Assembly (NCBI GenBank): GCA_946221915.1
Contig: CAMIKG010000010.1
Span: 42,502-106,501 of the forward strand
DNA length: 64,000 nt
From: an uncultured Erwinia sp.
GTDB taxonomy: Bacteria; Pseudomonadota; Gammaproteobacteria; Enterobacterales; Enterobacteriaceae
Direction: 5' to 3'
A model generated the notes under the pieces. That model saw only the letters and a list, made by a program, of their open reading frames with translations, was not told the origin of the DNA and ran no database searches. Position numbers and translations under genes: made by a program. Below, in pieces: positions 1-9,064 of this stretch (the stretch's first letter is position 1; every line of letters begins with the position of its first letter).

Positions 1-862
1 GCGGGAATTTTTTCAGTTCGGGATAACCATGGGCAGGCAACATCTCACCGTGGGTATAGACATTAATTCCGCTGCCTGCGGTCTGCTCCAGCAGCATATG
101 CAGATCTTTCAGGTCGTGGCCGGAAATCAGAATCGCTTTCCCGGCGCGCGGACGCACATTGACGCTGGTCGGCTGCGGGTGGCCGTAGGTGTCAGTTTCG
201 CCTTTATCGAGGATAGCCATCACGCCGAAATTCATTTTGCCGATAGCCATTGCGTTATCAAGCAGCTCATTCATATCTGCAGGACGCGCGCCCAGCCAGG
301 CCATCAGCCGATGGTATTCGGCGTGGATGGCGCTGTCCGCCTGGCCGAGGACATGCGCATGCTCCATATACGCCGCCGCGCCTTTCAGGCCATACAGACA
401 CAGCATGCGCAGGCCATGAATATCGTCGCCCACCTGCGCCTTGTCGCCGTCCAGCGCAAACTGCTGCGCCTGTTGTTGCAGCGCGTGCAGATCGTCACTG
501 ACCAGCTGCAGCGCCGCCATCGGATGACTGACGGTGATCTCCGCATCCAGCAGACGGCAACGCACCGCCAGCGCGTCACGATGCATAATCGCTTCGCGGG
601 CGTAGGCGACGATACGTTGTGAGTCGAAATTGACGTTGGTCAGCGTGGAGAAGAAGGCACGCGGCGCGAAGCTGTCGATCTCTTCATCGACAATACCGTA
701 ACCGCGCGCCGCCAGCGCCCAGGCGGATAAGCCCTGCAGCACGGCCACCAGCAAGTCCTGTAAATCCGAAGTTTCCGCCGTTTTACCGCACATGCCCTGC
801 GCATACGCGCAGCCATTGCCCGCCGGGGTACGGATGGTTTGCTCACATTGCACACAAAACAT
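1..862 (-). CDS. hcp: Hydroxylamine reductase / hybrid cluster protein, 5' part only
   Basis: Partial gene running off the left edge; about 287 of some 550 codons are present. The start at 862 gives a product beginning MFCVQCEQT, like E. coli Hcp. Cys3, Cys6, Cys18 and Cys25 form the N-terminal iron-sulfur ligand set. Further in are the SGHDLKDL and THGEMLPAHGYPEL segments, which hold the His and Glu ligands of the hybrid Fe-S-O cluster. The family reduces NO (and hydroxylamine in vitro) in anaerobic nitrosative stress, using the NADH reductase Hcr, whose gene would lie beyond the window. An NsrR-like palindrome lies just upstream. The identification is firm because the N-terminal half is nearly collinear with E. 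coli Hcp as I know it. Confidence 0.96.
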   Translation of the reverse strand, partial: MFCVQCEQTIRTPAGNGCAYAQGMCGKTAETSDLQDLLVAVLQGLSAWALAARGYGIVDEEIDSFAPRAFFSTLTNVNFDSQRIVAYAREAIMHRDALAVRCRLLDAEITVSHPMAALQLVSDDLHALQQQAQQFALDGDKAQVGDDIHGLRMLCLYGLKGAAAYMEHAHVLGQADSAIHAEYHRLMAWLGARPADMNELLDNAMAIGKMNFGVMAILDKGETDTYGHPQPTSVNVRPRAGKAILISGHDLKDLHMLLEQTAGSGINVYTHGEMLPAHGYPELKKFP

Positions 863-883
863 ATTTCTGTTCCTTTTATAAGT

Positions 884-898
884 TGCATTTTAAATGCA
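884..898. promoter_or_regulatory. NsrR-type operator upstream of hcp
   Basis: TGCATTT-T-AAATGCA is a perfect 7+1+7 palindrome centred 29 bp upstream of the hcp start codon. It matches the two-half-site pattern known for the NO-sensing repressor NsrR, and hcp is a classical NsrR target in enterobacteria. The site is read directly; the regulator assignment is inferred from family knowledge. Confidence 0.75.
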
Positions 899-967
899 TG
901 TTTTAAAGTAAGCCTAAAACGAACAGAAAAAGAAATGAATGCGTTTTTACCACAAAGTGCAGGGGAA

Positions 968-981
968 TTGATTTAGCGCAA
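968..981. promoter_or_regulatory. Possible FNR site upstream of hcp
   Basis: TTGAT-TTAG-CGCAA resembles the FNR consensus TTGAT-N4-ATCAA with two mismatches in the right half. It lies about 110 bp before the hcp start, in the position expected for anaerobic activation. Weak evidence on its own. Confidence 0.35.
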
Positions 982-1069
982 CTTTACAGGCGCTGGAGCA
1001 GACGAACTTTTCCGCCGCCATGCTGCGGGAGAGGTATAGCGTGCCCGCCCCCGGTGAGGCGGGTGCGGG

Positions 1070-1360
1070 CTATTTCACAACGCGGATTCTGACGCTTTGC
1101 GCCGGTTCCAGCACTTCGCCACGGCAGTTGCGCACCTGCAGTTTTTCCAGCGGTTCGCCGTTGCGGCTGCCCTGCAGCAGCGAGTGAGTCTCCCCTGCGC
1201 TGAACAGATACTCCTCACCCCACTGGCGCAAACTGATAATCAGCGGAAACAGGGCGCGCCCTTTGGCGGACAACTGATAGGCGTGGTAAGCGCTGCCCTC
1301 TGCGGCGGGGATGGTTTCCAGCACCCCGGCGCTGACCAGCTGCTTCAGGCGTGCGGCGTG
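1070..1360 (-). pseudogene. Remnant of an HxlR-family regulator (C-terminal half)
   Basis: The frame reads HAARLKQLVSAGVLE then SAYHAYQLSAKGRALFPLI and RQWGEEYLF, which is the recognition-helix/wing and C-terminal part of HxlR-type winged-helix regulators. The N-terminal half with the usual Cys and start codon is absent. Directly upstream, and in the same frame, is the TAG stop of the ABC ATPase gene (1361-1363). There is no ribosome-binding site of its own; an internal ATG at 1324 would give only 84 residues. It looks like a deletion junction that removed the front of the regulator. About 97 codons remain of a usual 110-160 or more. Confidence 0.7.
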
Positions 1361-3040
1361 CTAAATGGCAACAGGCGTGCGCGGGTCGGCGGAAAACAGC
1401 GTGGGCTGGCGCTGGCGCCGCTTATTCTGCTGATAACGCGGATCGGCCAGCGGAATACTGTCAATCAGCGTGCGGGTGTAATCACTGGCGGGCCGGGCAA
1501 AAATCGCCGCTGCGCTGCCCTGCTCCATCACCTGCCCCTGCTTTAACACGACAATCGACTGGCACAGGCTGCGCACCACCGCAAGATCGTGGCTGATAAA
1601 CAGGCAGGCAAACTGGTACTCCTGCTGCAGATTACGCAGCAGCGTCAGAATCGTTTGCTGGACAGAGACATCCAGCGCCGAAGTGGGTTCATCGGCAATC
1701 AGCAATTGCGGCTGGAGCGCGATGGCGCGCGCAATAGCGATGCGCTGGCACTGCCCGCCGGACAGCTCGTACGGATATTTCTCGCACCACGCCGCCGGTA
1801 AACCCACCTGATCAATCAGCGCGCTGACCCGGCTGGCGATGGCGGCGCGCCCGAGTGAGGTATGCGTCAGCAGCGGCTCGGCTAGCGACTGACTGAGGGT
1901 CATGCGCGGATTCAGCGAACTGAGCGGGTTCTGGAAAATCGCGCCCATTCTGGCGCGGGTGGCTTTGCTGGCGCGGTGTTTGCGGTCATACACCGCCTCG
2001 CCTGCCAGCAGAATATCACCGCCATCGGGTTTGATGATGCCGAGCAGACTGCGGCCAATGGTGGTTTTGCCGGAACCGGATTCGCCCAGCAGGCCGAGAA
2101 ACTCCCCTTTGCCGATAGTGAAAGAGACATCCTGCACCACCGGTTGCCGCTTACCCAGTTTCAGCGGATAACTGATCTGCAGATGATCGACCTGCAGCAA
2201 AACCTCGCGCGACACCTCTTCTTTCGCGGCAGAGGCAGAAGCCAGCGACGGGATCGCCGCCAGCAGCTGGCGGGTATAGGCGTGTTGCGGCGCGGCGAAC
2301 AGCGCGTCAACGCCGTTCTGCTCAACGATCCTGCCCGTCCGCATCACCACCACACGCTGAGCGATATCCGCCACCACCCCCATATCATGGGTGATCAGCA
2401 GTACCGCCATCTGATACTGCTGGTTGAGGCGGAACAGCAGGTCGAGGATCTCCTGCTGCGTGGTGACATCCAGTGCGGTGGTCGGTTCGTCGGCAATCAG
2501 AATTTTTGGCCGCCCGGCCAGCGCGAGGGCAATCATAATGCGCTGGATCTGCCCGCCGGAAAACTGATGCGGATAACGCTTCAGGCGTTGTTCCGCCTGG
2601 CTGATGCCGGTCAGGGTTAACAGCTCAATCGCCCGTGCGCGGCGCTGCGCAGCGTTCAGCTGCGGCTCATACAGCGCCAGCGCTTCATCCAGCTGGCTGC
2701 CGATGGAGAACACCGGGTCCAGCGAGGCGCTGGGGTCCTGGAAAATCATCGCGATGTCACGCCCGCGCAACGCCGCCAGTGCAGCGCGATCGAGCTGCAG
2801 CAGGTTCTGGCCCTGATACACAATCTCGCCGCTCAGGCGGGCATTGGCCGGCAGCAGGCCGGGAATGGCCTGCGCAATGGCGGATTTTCCCGCGCCGGAT
2901 TCGCCAATCACCGCCAGCATTTCCCCGGCCGCCAGGGTAAACGACACGCCATCCACCGCCAGCGCCTCACCGTCATAGCCAGGATAGCTCACCGACAGAT
3001 TTTTGACGCTCAGCAGCGGCGGCACATTAGCGTGTGCCAT
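1361..3040 (-). CDS. Oligopeptide/dipeptide ABC transporter, tandem ATPase
   Basis: 559 aa carrying two complete ABC ATPase domains, as in the DppD-DppF fusion type (GsiA/YejF). Domain 1 has Walker A GESGAGKS, signature SGGQIQRIM and Walker B ILIADEPTTALD. Domain 2 has GESGSGKTT, SGGQCQRIAIARA and LLIADEPTSALD. It would power the two permeases encoded upstream in the same operon. I chose the ATG at 3040; a TTG directly before it is also in frame. The start overlaps the end of the peptidase gene by 14 bp, implying coupled translation. The 3' end abuts a truncated regulator in the same frame, so the C-terminus (ending RTPVAI) may have been altered by that junction. Confidence 0.9.
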   Translation of the reverse strand: MAHANVPPLLSVKNLSVSYPGYDGEALAVDGVSFTLAAGEMLAVIGESGAGKSAIAQAIPGLLPANARLSGEIVYQGQNLLQLDRAALAALRGRDIAMIFQDPSASLDPVFSIGSQLDEALALYEPQLNAAQRRARAIELLTLTGISQAEQRLKRYPHQFSGGQIQRIMIALALAGRPKILIADEPTTALDVTTQQEILDLLFRLNQQYQMAVLLITHDMGVVADIAQRVVVMRTGRIVEQNGVDALFAAPQHAYTRQLLAAIPSLASASAAKEEVSREVLLQVDHLQISYPLKLGKRQPVVQDVSFTIGKGEFLGLLGESGSGKTTIGRSLLGIIKPDGGDILLAGEAVYDRKHRASKATRARMGAIFQNPLSSLNPRMTLSQSLAEPLLTHTSLGRAAIASRVSALIDQVGLPAAWCEKYPYELSGGQCQRIAIARAIALQPQLLIADEPTSALDVSVQQTILTLLRNLQQEYQFACLFISHDLAVVRSLCQSIVVLKQGQVMEQGSAAAIFARPASDYTRTLIDSIPLADPRYQQNKRRQRQPTLFSADPRTPVAI

Positions 3041-4553
3041 CAATCAGCCCCTGCTCCAGCCACTTATCGAGACGCGGTACCGCCACGGCATAGATTTTAA
3101 ATGCCCGTTTCAGATTCTCAATGGTAACGAACTCATCCGGGCCGTGCGGAGCACCATGTCCGGCAGGAATAAAGTCCGGGCGTTCATGCACCGATTCGCC
3201 CTGGAACTGCAGACCGTCAACGCGACGGAAACCCGGACCAAAGGTAATCGAGTTCGGCAGCACCCGCGCATGGGTACCGCCGCCCATTGAGTAAGGTTCG
3301 GTGCGCGTATCGGCAATCGCATCGAAGGTTTGCTGCAGGCGCTGCACCAGCGGGCTGTTTTTATCAACATGCATCGGTGAGGCATCGCGCAGCACGCTGA
3401 GCGTTCCCTGCAGTGGCGCAATTGCCTGCTGCAGCGTCGTCAGCAACGCATCTTTATCGGTCGCCAGCGGATAGCGAATATCCAGATGCAGATTCACTCC
3501 CTGCCCGTGCGGGATCAGCAGGCCGCCATTGAGCGTCAGTTTGCCGGTGGCGTCATCTTCCACGGCAATCCGCGCCCCTGCGCCCCAGGGATCGGCCAGC
3601 AGCTGGCTGATGATCTGTGCCGCCTGCAGGTCATCGCCGCTCAGCAATCCGCCCGCGATCAAGGCATTCAGCAGCAGCGGGATCGCATTGCGGGTATTTT
3701 CCGGGAATGCCGCATGGCCGGACTGGCCGCGCGCCACCAGCAGCACCTCGTTACCCTCCGTGGTGACGGAGAGTTCGCTGCGCTGCGCCTCCGGCAACGA
3801 CGCAACCGCCTGCTCAACACGCACCGCCTCACTGGCAGGCAAGCGCAGCGTCGCCGTCGCCGGTACTGCGTTTTCCGCCACGCCCGCCGTTACCCGGCTC
3901 AGCAGCGTGCCAGCCGGTATATGCAGCACCAGGTTCAGCCCGCCTTTCTGCGCATGGTTCACCGGAAAACCGCCGTCGGTAATAATCGAGAAGCGCGGCA
4001 CCGGCCCGTGTTCGGCGTAATATTTGATGTCGTCCATGCCGATCTCTTCTGCGCCGCCATAAATTACGCGCAGTTTATGGTGCAGCGAAACACCGAGATC
4101 GCGGAAGGCACGCAGCAGGTAGAGATCCAGCAACGCCGGGCCTTTGTTGTCAGACGCGCCACGGCCAACCACAAAGCCGTTTTTCTCAAACGGCCTGAAC
4201 GGCTCGAAAGTCCAGTTATCCCCTGGCGGCACCACGTCAAGATGGGAAACCAGCCCCAGCTCCTGCACGTTGTCGCGCCCATCGGCCAGTACCGAAATGG
4301 CATAGCCGTCATGCTGCTGAGTGGTAAAGCCAAAGCTTTCTGCTTTACGCAGCACATGCCGGAACACCTTTTCCACTTCAGAGCCAAAAGGTTTGCCAGG
4401 CTCCGCCAGCTTTTCATCGCCCACGCTGGGAAACGCGACCAGTTCCAGCAGATCCTGAACAAACTCCGCTTTGTGCGCCTCAAACCACGCGTCGATTTTT
4501 TCGCTCAGCGCCACTTCTTCTGCGCTCAGATGTGAGTAGTCAGCAGTCGTCAT
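3027..4553 (-). CDS. M20-family metallodipeptidase (PepV-like)
   Basis: 508-aa di-zinc peptidase of family M20. Metal and catalytic residues are visible: H104 and D106 (SHLDVVP), D135 (GRGASDNKGP), E169-E170 (GGAEEIG), D193 (TDGGFP) and a C-terminal His in GGGTHAR. No signal peptide is present, so it is cytoplasmic. Lying between the permease and ATPase genes of a peptide importer, it likely hydrolyses the imported dipeptide or amide. The PepV/carnosinase-like arrangement suggests small dipeptides, but the substrate cannot be read from sequence. A gap of 35 bp separates it from the permease gene upstream. Confidence 0.88.
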   Translation of the reverse strand: MTTADYSHLSAEEVALSEKIDAWFEAHKAEFVQDLLELVAFPSVGDEKLAEPGKPFGSEVEKVFRHVLRKAESFGFTTQQHDGYAISVLADGRDNVQELGLVSHLDVVPPGDNWTFEPFRPFEKNGFVVGRGASDNKGPALLDLYLLRAFRDLGVSLHHKLRVIYGGAEEIGMDDIKYYAEHGPVPRFSIITDGGFPVNHAQKGGLNLVLHIPAGTLLSRVTAGVAENAVPATATLRLPASEAVRVEQAVASLPEAQRSELSVTTEGNEVLLVARGQSGHAAFPENTRNAIPLLLNALIAGGLLSGDDLQAAQIISQLLADPWGAGARIAVEDDATGKLTLNGGLLIPHGQGVNLHLDIRYPLATDKDALLTTLQQAIAPLQGTLSVLRDASPMHVDKNSPLVQRLQQTFDAIADTRTEPYSMGGGTHARVLPNSITFGPGFRRVDGLQFQGESVHERPDFIPAGHGAPHGPDEFVTIENLKRAFKIYAVAVPRLDKWLEQGLIDGTR

Positions 4554-4588
4554 CGTGCTCTCCTGTGATGAAAAAGGGTCAGGTTCAG

Positions 4589-5473
4589 TCAGATATCTTT
4601 TACCGGAATGGCCGGACGCGGATTTAATACGCGGGCAAGCCCTTCACCGATAAAGTTAATCGCCAGCACCATCAGAACAATGGTTAGTCCCGGCGGCACC
4701 CACAGCCACCACTGGTAATCGATCACCCGAATGCTTTGCGCCGCCGCTAACATATTTCCCCATGAGGGCTGCGGCTGCTTAACGCCCAGCCCAATAAAAC
4801 TGAGCGCGGCTTCGGCGAGAATCGCATTGGCGACGGCGAGGGTAAGATTGATAATCAGCGGAGCGTAAGCATTGCGCAGCAGATGGCGGAAGACGATCGC
4901 CACCTCGCTGACGCCAATCGATTTTGCGGCATAGATATAGCCACTCTCCCGCAGCGAGAGAAATTCCGCCCGCACCAGGCGGGCAATCCCCGTCCAGTGC
5001 AGAATGCCGATAATAAAAATCACGTTCCAGGAACTGGCGCCCATAATCGCCGCCAGCGTGATCGCCAGTGCGTAAAACGGGAAACACATAATGATGTCGG
5101 TGAGACGCATGATCAGTATATCCGCCACGCCGCCTTTATAACCGGCAATACTGCCCAGCACGATGCCGATCGCGGCCTGAAAGATCACCGCCGCCAGCGC
5201 CACAAACAGCGACACCCGGCCGCCATACAGCAGGCGCGCCAGCACGTCGCGACCAATCTCATCCGTGCCCAGCCAGTGCCCGTCGCCAGGCGGCGCTTCG
5301 ATGGCAAACAGATCGGCATCGTCAGGATGAAACGCCACCAGCCAGGGGGCGCAGAGTGCGGCGACAGTCAGCAGCAGCAAAATCAGCAGCCCGGTGAGGA
5401 AATAGCGGTCGCGCAGCAACGGATGGCGCGGCGTGCGTACTGGCGGCGTCAGAGTGTTATTCGCAATCTTCAC
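4589..5473 (-). CDS. Peptide ABC transporter permease (DppC type)
   Basis: 294-aa inner-membrane permease. An N-terminal transmembrane helix (about 28-50) is followed by the periplasmic segment typical of OppC/DppC (HWLGTDEIGRDVLARLLYGGR) and about five more helices. The cytoplasmic EAA-type loop is seen in EAALSFIGLGV. It overlaps the upstream DppB-type gene by 4 bp (ATGA), so the two are translationally coupled. It pairs with that permease and the tandem ATPase. Confidence 0.93.
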   Translation of the reverse strand: MKIANNTLTPPVRTPRHPLLRDRYFLTGLLILLLLTVAALCAPWLVAFHPDDADLFAIEAPPGDGHWLGTDEIGRDVLARLLYGGRVSLFVALAAVIFQAAIGIVLGSIAGYKGGVADILIMRLTDIIMCFPFYALAITLAAIMGASSWNVIFIIGILHWTGIARLVRAEFLSLRESGYIYAAKSIGVSEVAIVFRHLLRNAYAPLIINLTLAVANAILAEAALSFIGLGVKQPQPSWGNMLAAAQSIRVIDYQWWLWVPPGLTIVLMVLAINFIGEGLARVLNPRPAIPVKDI

Positions 5474-6435
5474 TGGCTGAACCTTACGCGTGGGTCCACC
5501 AGCGCATAGAGGATATCGACGAGAAAATTGATCGCCAGGGTGATCACCGCCAGAAACAGCACGATACCCATTAACAGCGGGTAGTCGCGCGCCTGAATAG
5601 CATCAAAACTGAGACGACCAATGCCCGGCCAGTTAAAAATAATTTCGGTCAGCAAAGTCGCCGACAATAGAGACGGGATTTCCATTCCCACCACAGTAAT
5701 CAGCGGCTTGGCGGCATTTTTGATCAGATGCGGGAATATCACTCTGCCGCGCCCCACGCCACGGGCGAACAGCGCCTTGATAAAGTTCTGGCTGATCAAC
5801 TCGCTAATCCCGGCGCGCAGATAACGGCTGAAAATACCGATATTCGCCACTGACAGCGCCAGCGCAGGCAGAAAGAGATGGCTGAGCACATCATACAGTT
5901 GCTGCAGCCCGGTGTAGTTGTTGCCCAGCGTGGCGGCGCCGGAGACCGGAAACCACTGCAGCTTAATCGCAAACACTTTCACCAGCAGAATGGCGATAAA
6001 AAACACCGGGATGGAAATAACGATAAAATAGAGCAGCGAAACCACCCTGTCCGCCTTGCCACCACGATGCAGACCGAGATACACCCCCAGCGGAAAGGCG
6101 ACCATCAGCGTCAGCAATAATGAACTGACCGCCAGCAGCACCGTATTCACCACCCGCTCCTGAATCAGCGACAACACCGACGCGCCGCTCTGCGTGGAGT
6201 AACCAAAGTCACCCAGCAAAGCATGAGAAGCCCAGCGGAAATACTGCATCCAGATCGGATCGAGATAACCCGCCTCACGCAGCAGTGCCTGCTTCTGCTC
6301 AGGTGTGGTTTCCGGCGAGATCATACCGACGAACGGATCGCCCGGCTGCAGCTTGATTAAGAAAAACACCACCACTGAAATCCCTGTCAGCACAGGAATT
6401 AAAATCAATAAGCGGTGTAACAGGTAACGTAGCAT
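5470..6435 (-). CDS. Peptide ABC transporter permease (DppB type)
   Basis: 321 aa. The opening MLRYLLHRLLILIPVLTGIS and PGDPFVG are typical of DppB/OppB/GsiC permeases, with six predicted helices. The EAA-like loop lies in TLLTEIIFNWPGIGRL. It forms the membrane channel with the DppC-type partner encoded immediately downstream (ATGA overlap). It follows the binding-protein gene by 53 bp in one minus-strand operon. Confidence 0.93.
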   Translation of the reverse strand: MLRYLLHRLLILIPVLTGISVVVFFLIKLQPGDPFVGMISPETTPEQKQALLREAGYLDPIWMQYFRWASHALLGDFGYSTQSGASVLSLIQERVVNTVLLAVSSLLLTLMVAFPLGVYLGLHRGGKADRVVSLLYFIVISIPVFFIAILLVKVFAIKLQWFPVSGAATLGNNYTGLQQLYDVLSHLFLPALALSVANIGIFSRYLRAGISELISQNFIKALFARGVGRGRVIFPHLIKNAAKPLITVVGMEIPSLLSATLLTEIIFNWPGIGRLSFDAIQARDYPLLMGIVLFLAVITLAINFLVDILYALVDPRVRFSQ

Positions 6436-6488
6436 AGCGAGTCCTGATCAACAGTGAAGCCGCGGTTTTCACCGCGACTGCGGCAAGA

Positions 6489-8087
6489 TTATTGCGGCGT
6501 GACGGTCCAGCTGGCGACATCAGCAAAAGGCTCGTAGGGCACGGAGTGATAGTGGGTCACCCGTTTGCTGAGTGCGTACCCCTGATTCGGGATATACAGC
6601 CAGACGTGCGGCACCTGCTGGTTAATCTCCTGCAGCCAGCCGCCGATACTGCTTTTCAGCTTGTCGGGGTCCACCGTGGTATTAAATTGATCGGCCAGCT
6701 TATCCAGTTGCGGGGTGGAGAAGCGCTCCCACCAGAAGTTATTGTCATACAGACCCGGACGGAAAGTGCCGCCCATTAACACACCATCGTAGACTTTATT
6801 TTTATCCTGCAGGATGGCGAGCGTGGCATTAAAATCGGCCACGTTCAGCACCACATTGATGCCAATTTTTTTCAGGTTTTGCTGAATAATGGGTGCGGTT
6901 AATTCACGGGTACGATTCCCCGTGGGATAATTAAGGGTGAAGGTGAGATTTTCACCCTGTTTATCGACAAAGCCATCACCGTTACTGTCGCTCCAGCCTG
7001 CCTCTTTTAACAGTTCACGCGCTTTATCCGGATTATAGCGGTAGGTATTCAGCTGCTGCGGATAATAGCGACTCTGCGGATGATCTTTGGTATTAAACAC
7101 CACACCATGGCCAAACAGTAATTTATCCACGATTGACTGACGATCGATGCCATACACCAGCGCCTGACGCACGCGGTTATCGCTGAGATTTTTATTGCGC
7201 GTATCGAGGGTTAAATATTGTGCGCCCGTACCCGGCTGTTCGACGATACGAATCCCGGCCTTTTGGTAGCTCTCCAGATCGCGCTTATTCCATGACGAGA
7301 GTTCGGCGATATCCACATCACCGTTGATCAGCTCATTCTGAATCGTCTGGGCGCTGGACACTTTAAAGATAAAGGTCTTCACCTTTGGCACGCCGCCAAA
7401 ATAGTCATCGTTACGTTCCAGTTTGATGTACTGGTCAGAAACAAATTCAACAAATTTATAGGGTCCGGTGCCCACCGGATTGCGCTGCAGCGCTGTGGCG
7501 CTTTTCCACTCTTTGACCGGCACCGTGCTCCAGATATGTTTCGCCAGCACCGGGCGGTCAGCGAAGTGGGCAAACGCCGCGGCATAAGGTGCCGAGAATG
7601 AGAAGCTGACAGTATGCGCATCAATCACGTTGATGCCTGCCAGTTCTGGGGTTTTGCCACTGTGATAATCGTCATAGCCAACCAGATGTTTGACAAAATC
7701 GGGCTGGTCGCGCGGGAAATCCGCTGAGGCTTCCGAGCCATAGGTAAAGGCGACATCATCGGCGGTAAACGGCGCGCCATCATGCCATTTCACGCCCTTA
7801 CGCAGATGCAGCGTCAGGGTTTTGCCCTCGTCAGAATACGCATAACGTTCCGCCAGCGACGGACGCGGATTTTGCTGCTCATCCAGGGTGAACAGGCGAC
7901 CATAAACGGTAAAGACCACCGCGCGATCGTAATCAGAGAAATATAACGTTGGGTTAAACGTACCGCTCGGATTACTCCAGATGGCATAACGCAGTACGCT
8001 GTTATCCGTATTGGCGGCGCGGGTGGTCGCACTGAATAGACTCATACCAGTGATAGTGAGAAGAATAGCTTTAGTAAATACGTTCAT
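6489..8087 (-). CDS. Periplasmic peptide-binding protein (SBP family 5)
   Basis: 532-aa solute-binding protein. The N-terminal 24 residues form a Sec signal peptide (MNVFTKAILLTITGMSLFSA then cleavage near TRAA). The family 5 pattern follows, with RPSLAERYAYSDEGKTLTLH and LRKGVKWHDGAPFTADDVAFT. It is the first gene of the five-gene operon and defines substrate choice. Homologues bind oligopeptides, dipeptides or nickel; the neighbouring M20 dipeptidase favours a peptide. The 331-bp upstream region would carry the operon promoter. Confidence 0.92.
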   Translation of the reverse strand: MNVFTKAILLTITGMSLFSATTRAANTDNSVLRYAIWSNPSGTFNPTLYFSDYDRAVVFTVYGRLFTLDEQQNPRPSLAERYAYSDEGKTLTLHLRKGVKWHDGAPFTADDVAFTYGSEASADFPRDQPDFVKHLVGYDDYHSGKTPELAGINVIDAHTVSFSFSAPYAAAFAHFADRPVLAKHIWSTVPVKEWKSATALQRNPVGTGPYKFVEFVSDQYIKLERNDDYFGGVPKVKTFIFKVSSAQTIQNELINGDVDIAELSSWNKRDLESYQKAGIRIVEQPGTGAQYLTLDTRNKNLSDNRVRQALVYGIDRQSIVDKLLFGHGVVFNTKDHPQSRYYPQQLNTYRYNPDKARELLKEAGWSDSNGDGFVDKQGENLTFTLNYPTGNRTRELTAPIIQQNLKKIGINVVLNVADFNATLAILQDKNKVYDGVLMGGTFRPGLYDNNFWWERFSTPQLDKLADQFNTTVDPDKLKSSIGGWLQEINQQVPHVWLYIPNQGYALSKRVTHYHSVPYEPFADVASWTVTPQ

Positions 8088-8418
8088 GACAACCCCGGAT
8101 AAGATTATTTATTATTGTGCAAAACCAGATCGCTTATTCGCGGCTGGTCAAAAAAAAGAGAAAATAATCCAGCACTGGCGAGAGTTAACTTGCCAGTGAG
8201 GCAGACTGGATATGAGTTAACATTCTGTTCCAGATCGGTAAAATTTTTAATTAGCGTTCAAACTAACGGATTCAATAATCACAGGCAAATGCTTAAAACG
8301 ACAAAAATTATCTGATTATTGACTTAGTTGTTTTAATTTAATGAGCAGCAGAGAGGGATCTCAGCCTGCCTGCTGGCAGGCTGGAACGATGACGTAATAT
8401 GCGGAATTCACGAGGTGG
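8088..8418. other. Intergenic region with promoter of the peptide operon and a hairpin
   Basis: AT-rich 331-bp gap without a convincing gene. It must contain the promoter of the leftward peptide operon. A strong 9-bp-stem hairpin (8362-8383, CAGCCTGCC / GGCAGGCTG) follows the end of the XRE-cupin gene but lacks a T-run, so it may be a REP-like element or weak terminator rather than a canonical terminator. Confidence 0.5.
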
Positions 8419-9021
8419 TTAGCGGTGCAGTTCCGCCACCGTCATGGTAAATATCAGCACCTCGCTGCTGTTATTCTGATAATGGTGTGGCGCATCGGTT
8501 TTGGCTACGGCGGAGCAGCCCTGCGCGACACGCAACTCGCTGTCCGCCACAGCTAATGTCAGCTCTCCCTGTTCAATATGCAGCAGCTCCACTGTGCCAA
8601 CGGGATGACCAGAGGAGTGATACTGCTCGCCAGGGAACATCTCCCAGCGCCACAGTTCAATCATATCCGGCCCCTGCGTGCCCGCCAGTAAGCGCGCGCT
8701 GCCGCCGTTTTCACCGGACCACAGCAGCGGAATGTCGTCTTTTGCAATCAGATAAGCAGCAGGTTCACTGGTGACATTCACCAGATCGGCAACCGATAAA
8801 CCCAGCGCGGCGGCGATTTTACACAGTAAGGCGATACTCGGGTTCGCCACGCCTTTTTCGATTTCCACCAGCATGCCCTTGCTGACGCCAGCGCGCCGCG
8901 AAAGCTCATCAAGAGAAAGCTTTTGCGTTTTACGGTAGCTTTTAATACTGCGTGATACCGCAACGCTGACGGCCTGGATGTCAGCGCCCGAATCGGTCGT
9001 TATATTGACTTTTTTGGTCAT
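8419..9021 (-). CDS. XRE-family regulator with C-terminal cupin domain
   Basis: 200 aa. Residues about 20-80 are a lambda-repressor-like HTH (LSRRAGVSKGMLVEIEKG). Residues about 110-200 form a cupin with HSSGHP, ELLHIEQGEL and DAPHHYQNN sensor segments. The family usually senses a small metabolite and represses or activates a neighbouring gene. It is divergent from the B3/B4-domain gene, with a 43-bp gap. The promoters must overlap, so it most likely controls that gene and itself. The ligand is unknown. Confidence 0.88.
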   Translation of the reverse strand: MTKKVNITTDSGADIQAVSVAVSRSIKSYRKTQKLSLDELSRRAGVSKGMLVEIEKGVANPSIALLCKIAAALGLSVADLVNVTSEPAAYLIAKDDIPLLWSGENGGSARLLAGTQGPDMIELWRWEMFPGEQYHSSGHPVGTVELLHIEQGELTLAVADSELRVAQGCSAVAKTDAPHHYQNNSSEVLIFTMTVAELHR

Positions 9022-9064
9022 CGGTCATTACTATGCAATAAAATAGTCATTATGGGATTATCAA

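Noticed and set aside
29..622. Plus-strand open frame of 197 codons over hcp
   Set aside because: It is antisense to the well-recognised hcp gene and has no family resemblance.
3486..4535. Long plus-strand open frame over the M20 peptidase gene
   Set aside because: High-GC antisense shadow; the minus-strand gene has all catalytic motifs.
8362..8383. Intrinsic terminator after the XRE-cupin gene
   Set aside because: Strong stem but no T-run on either strand, so kept only as a hairpin.
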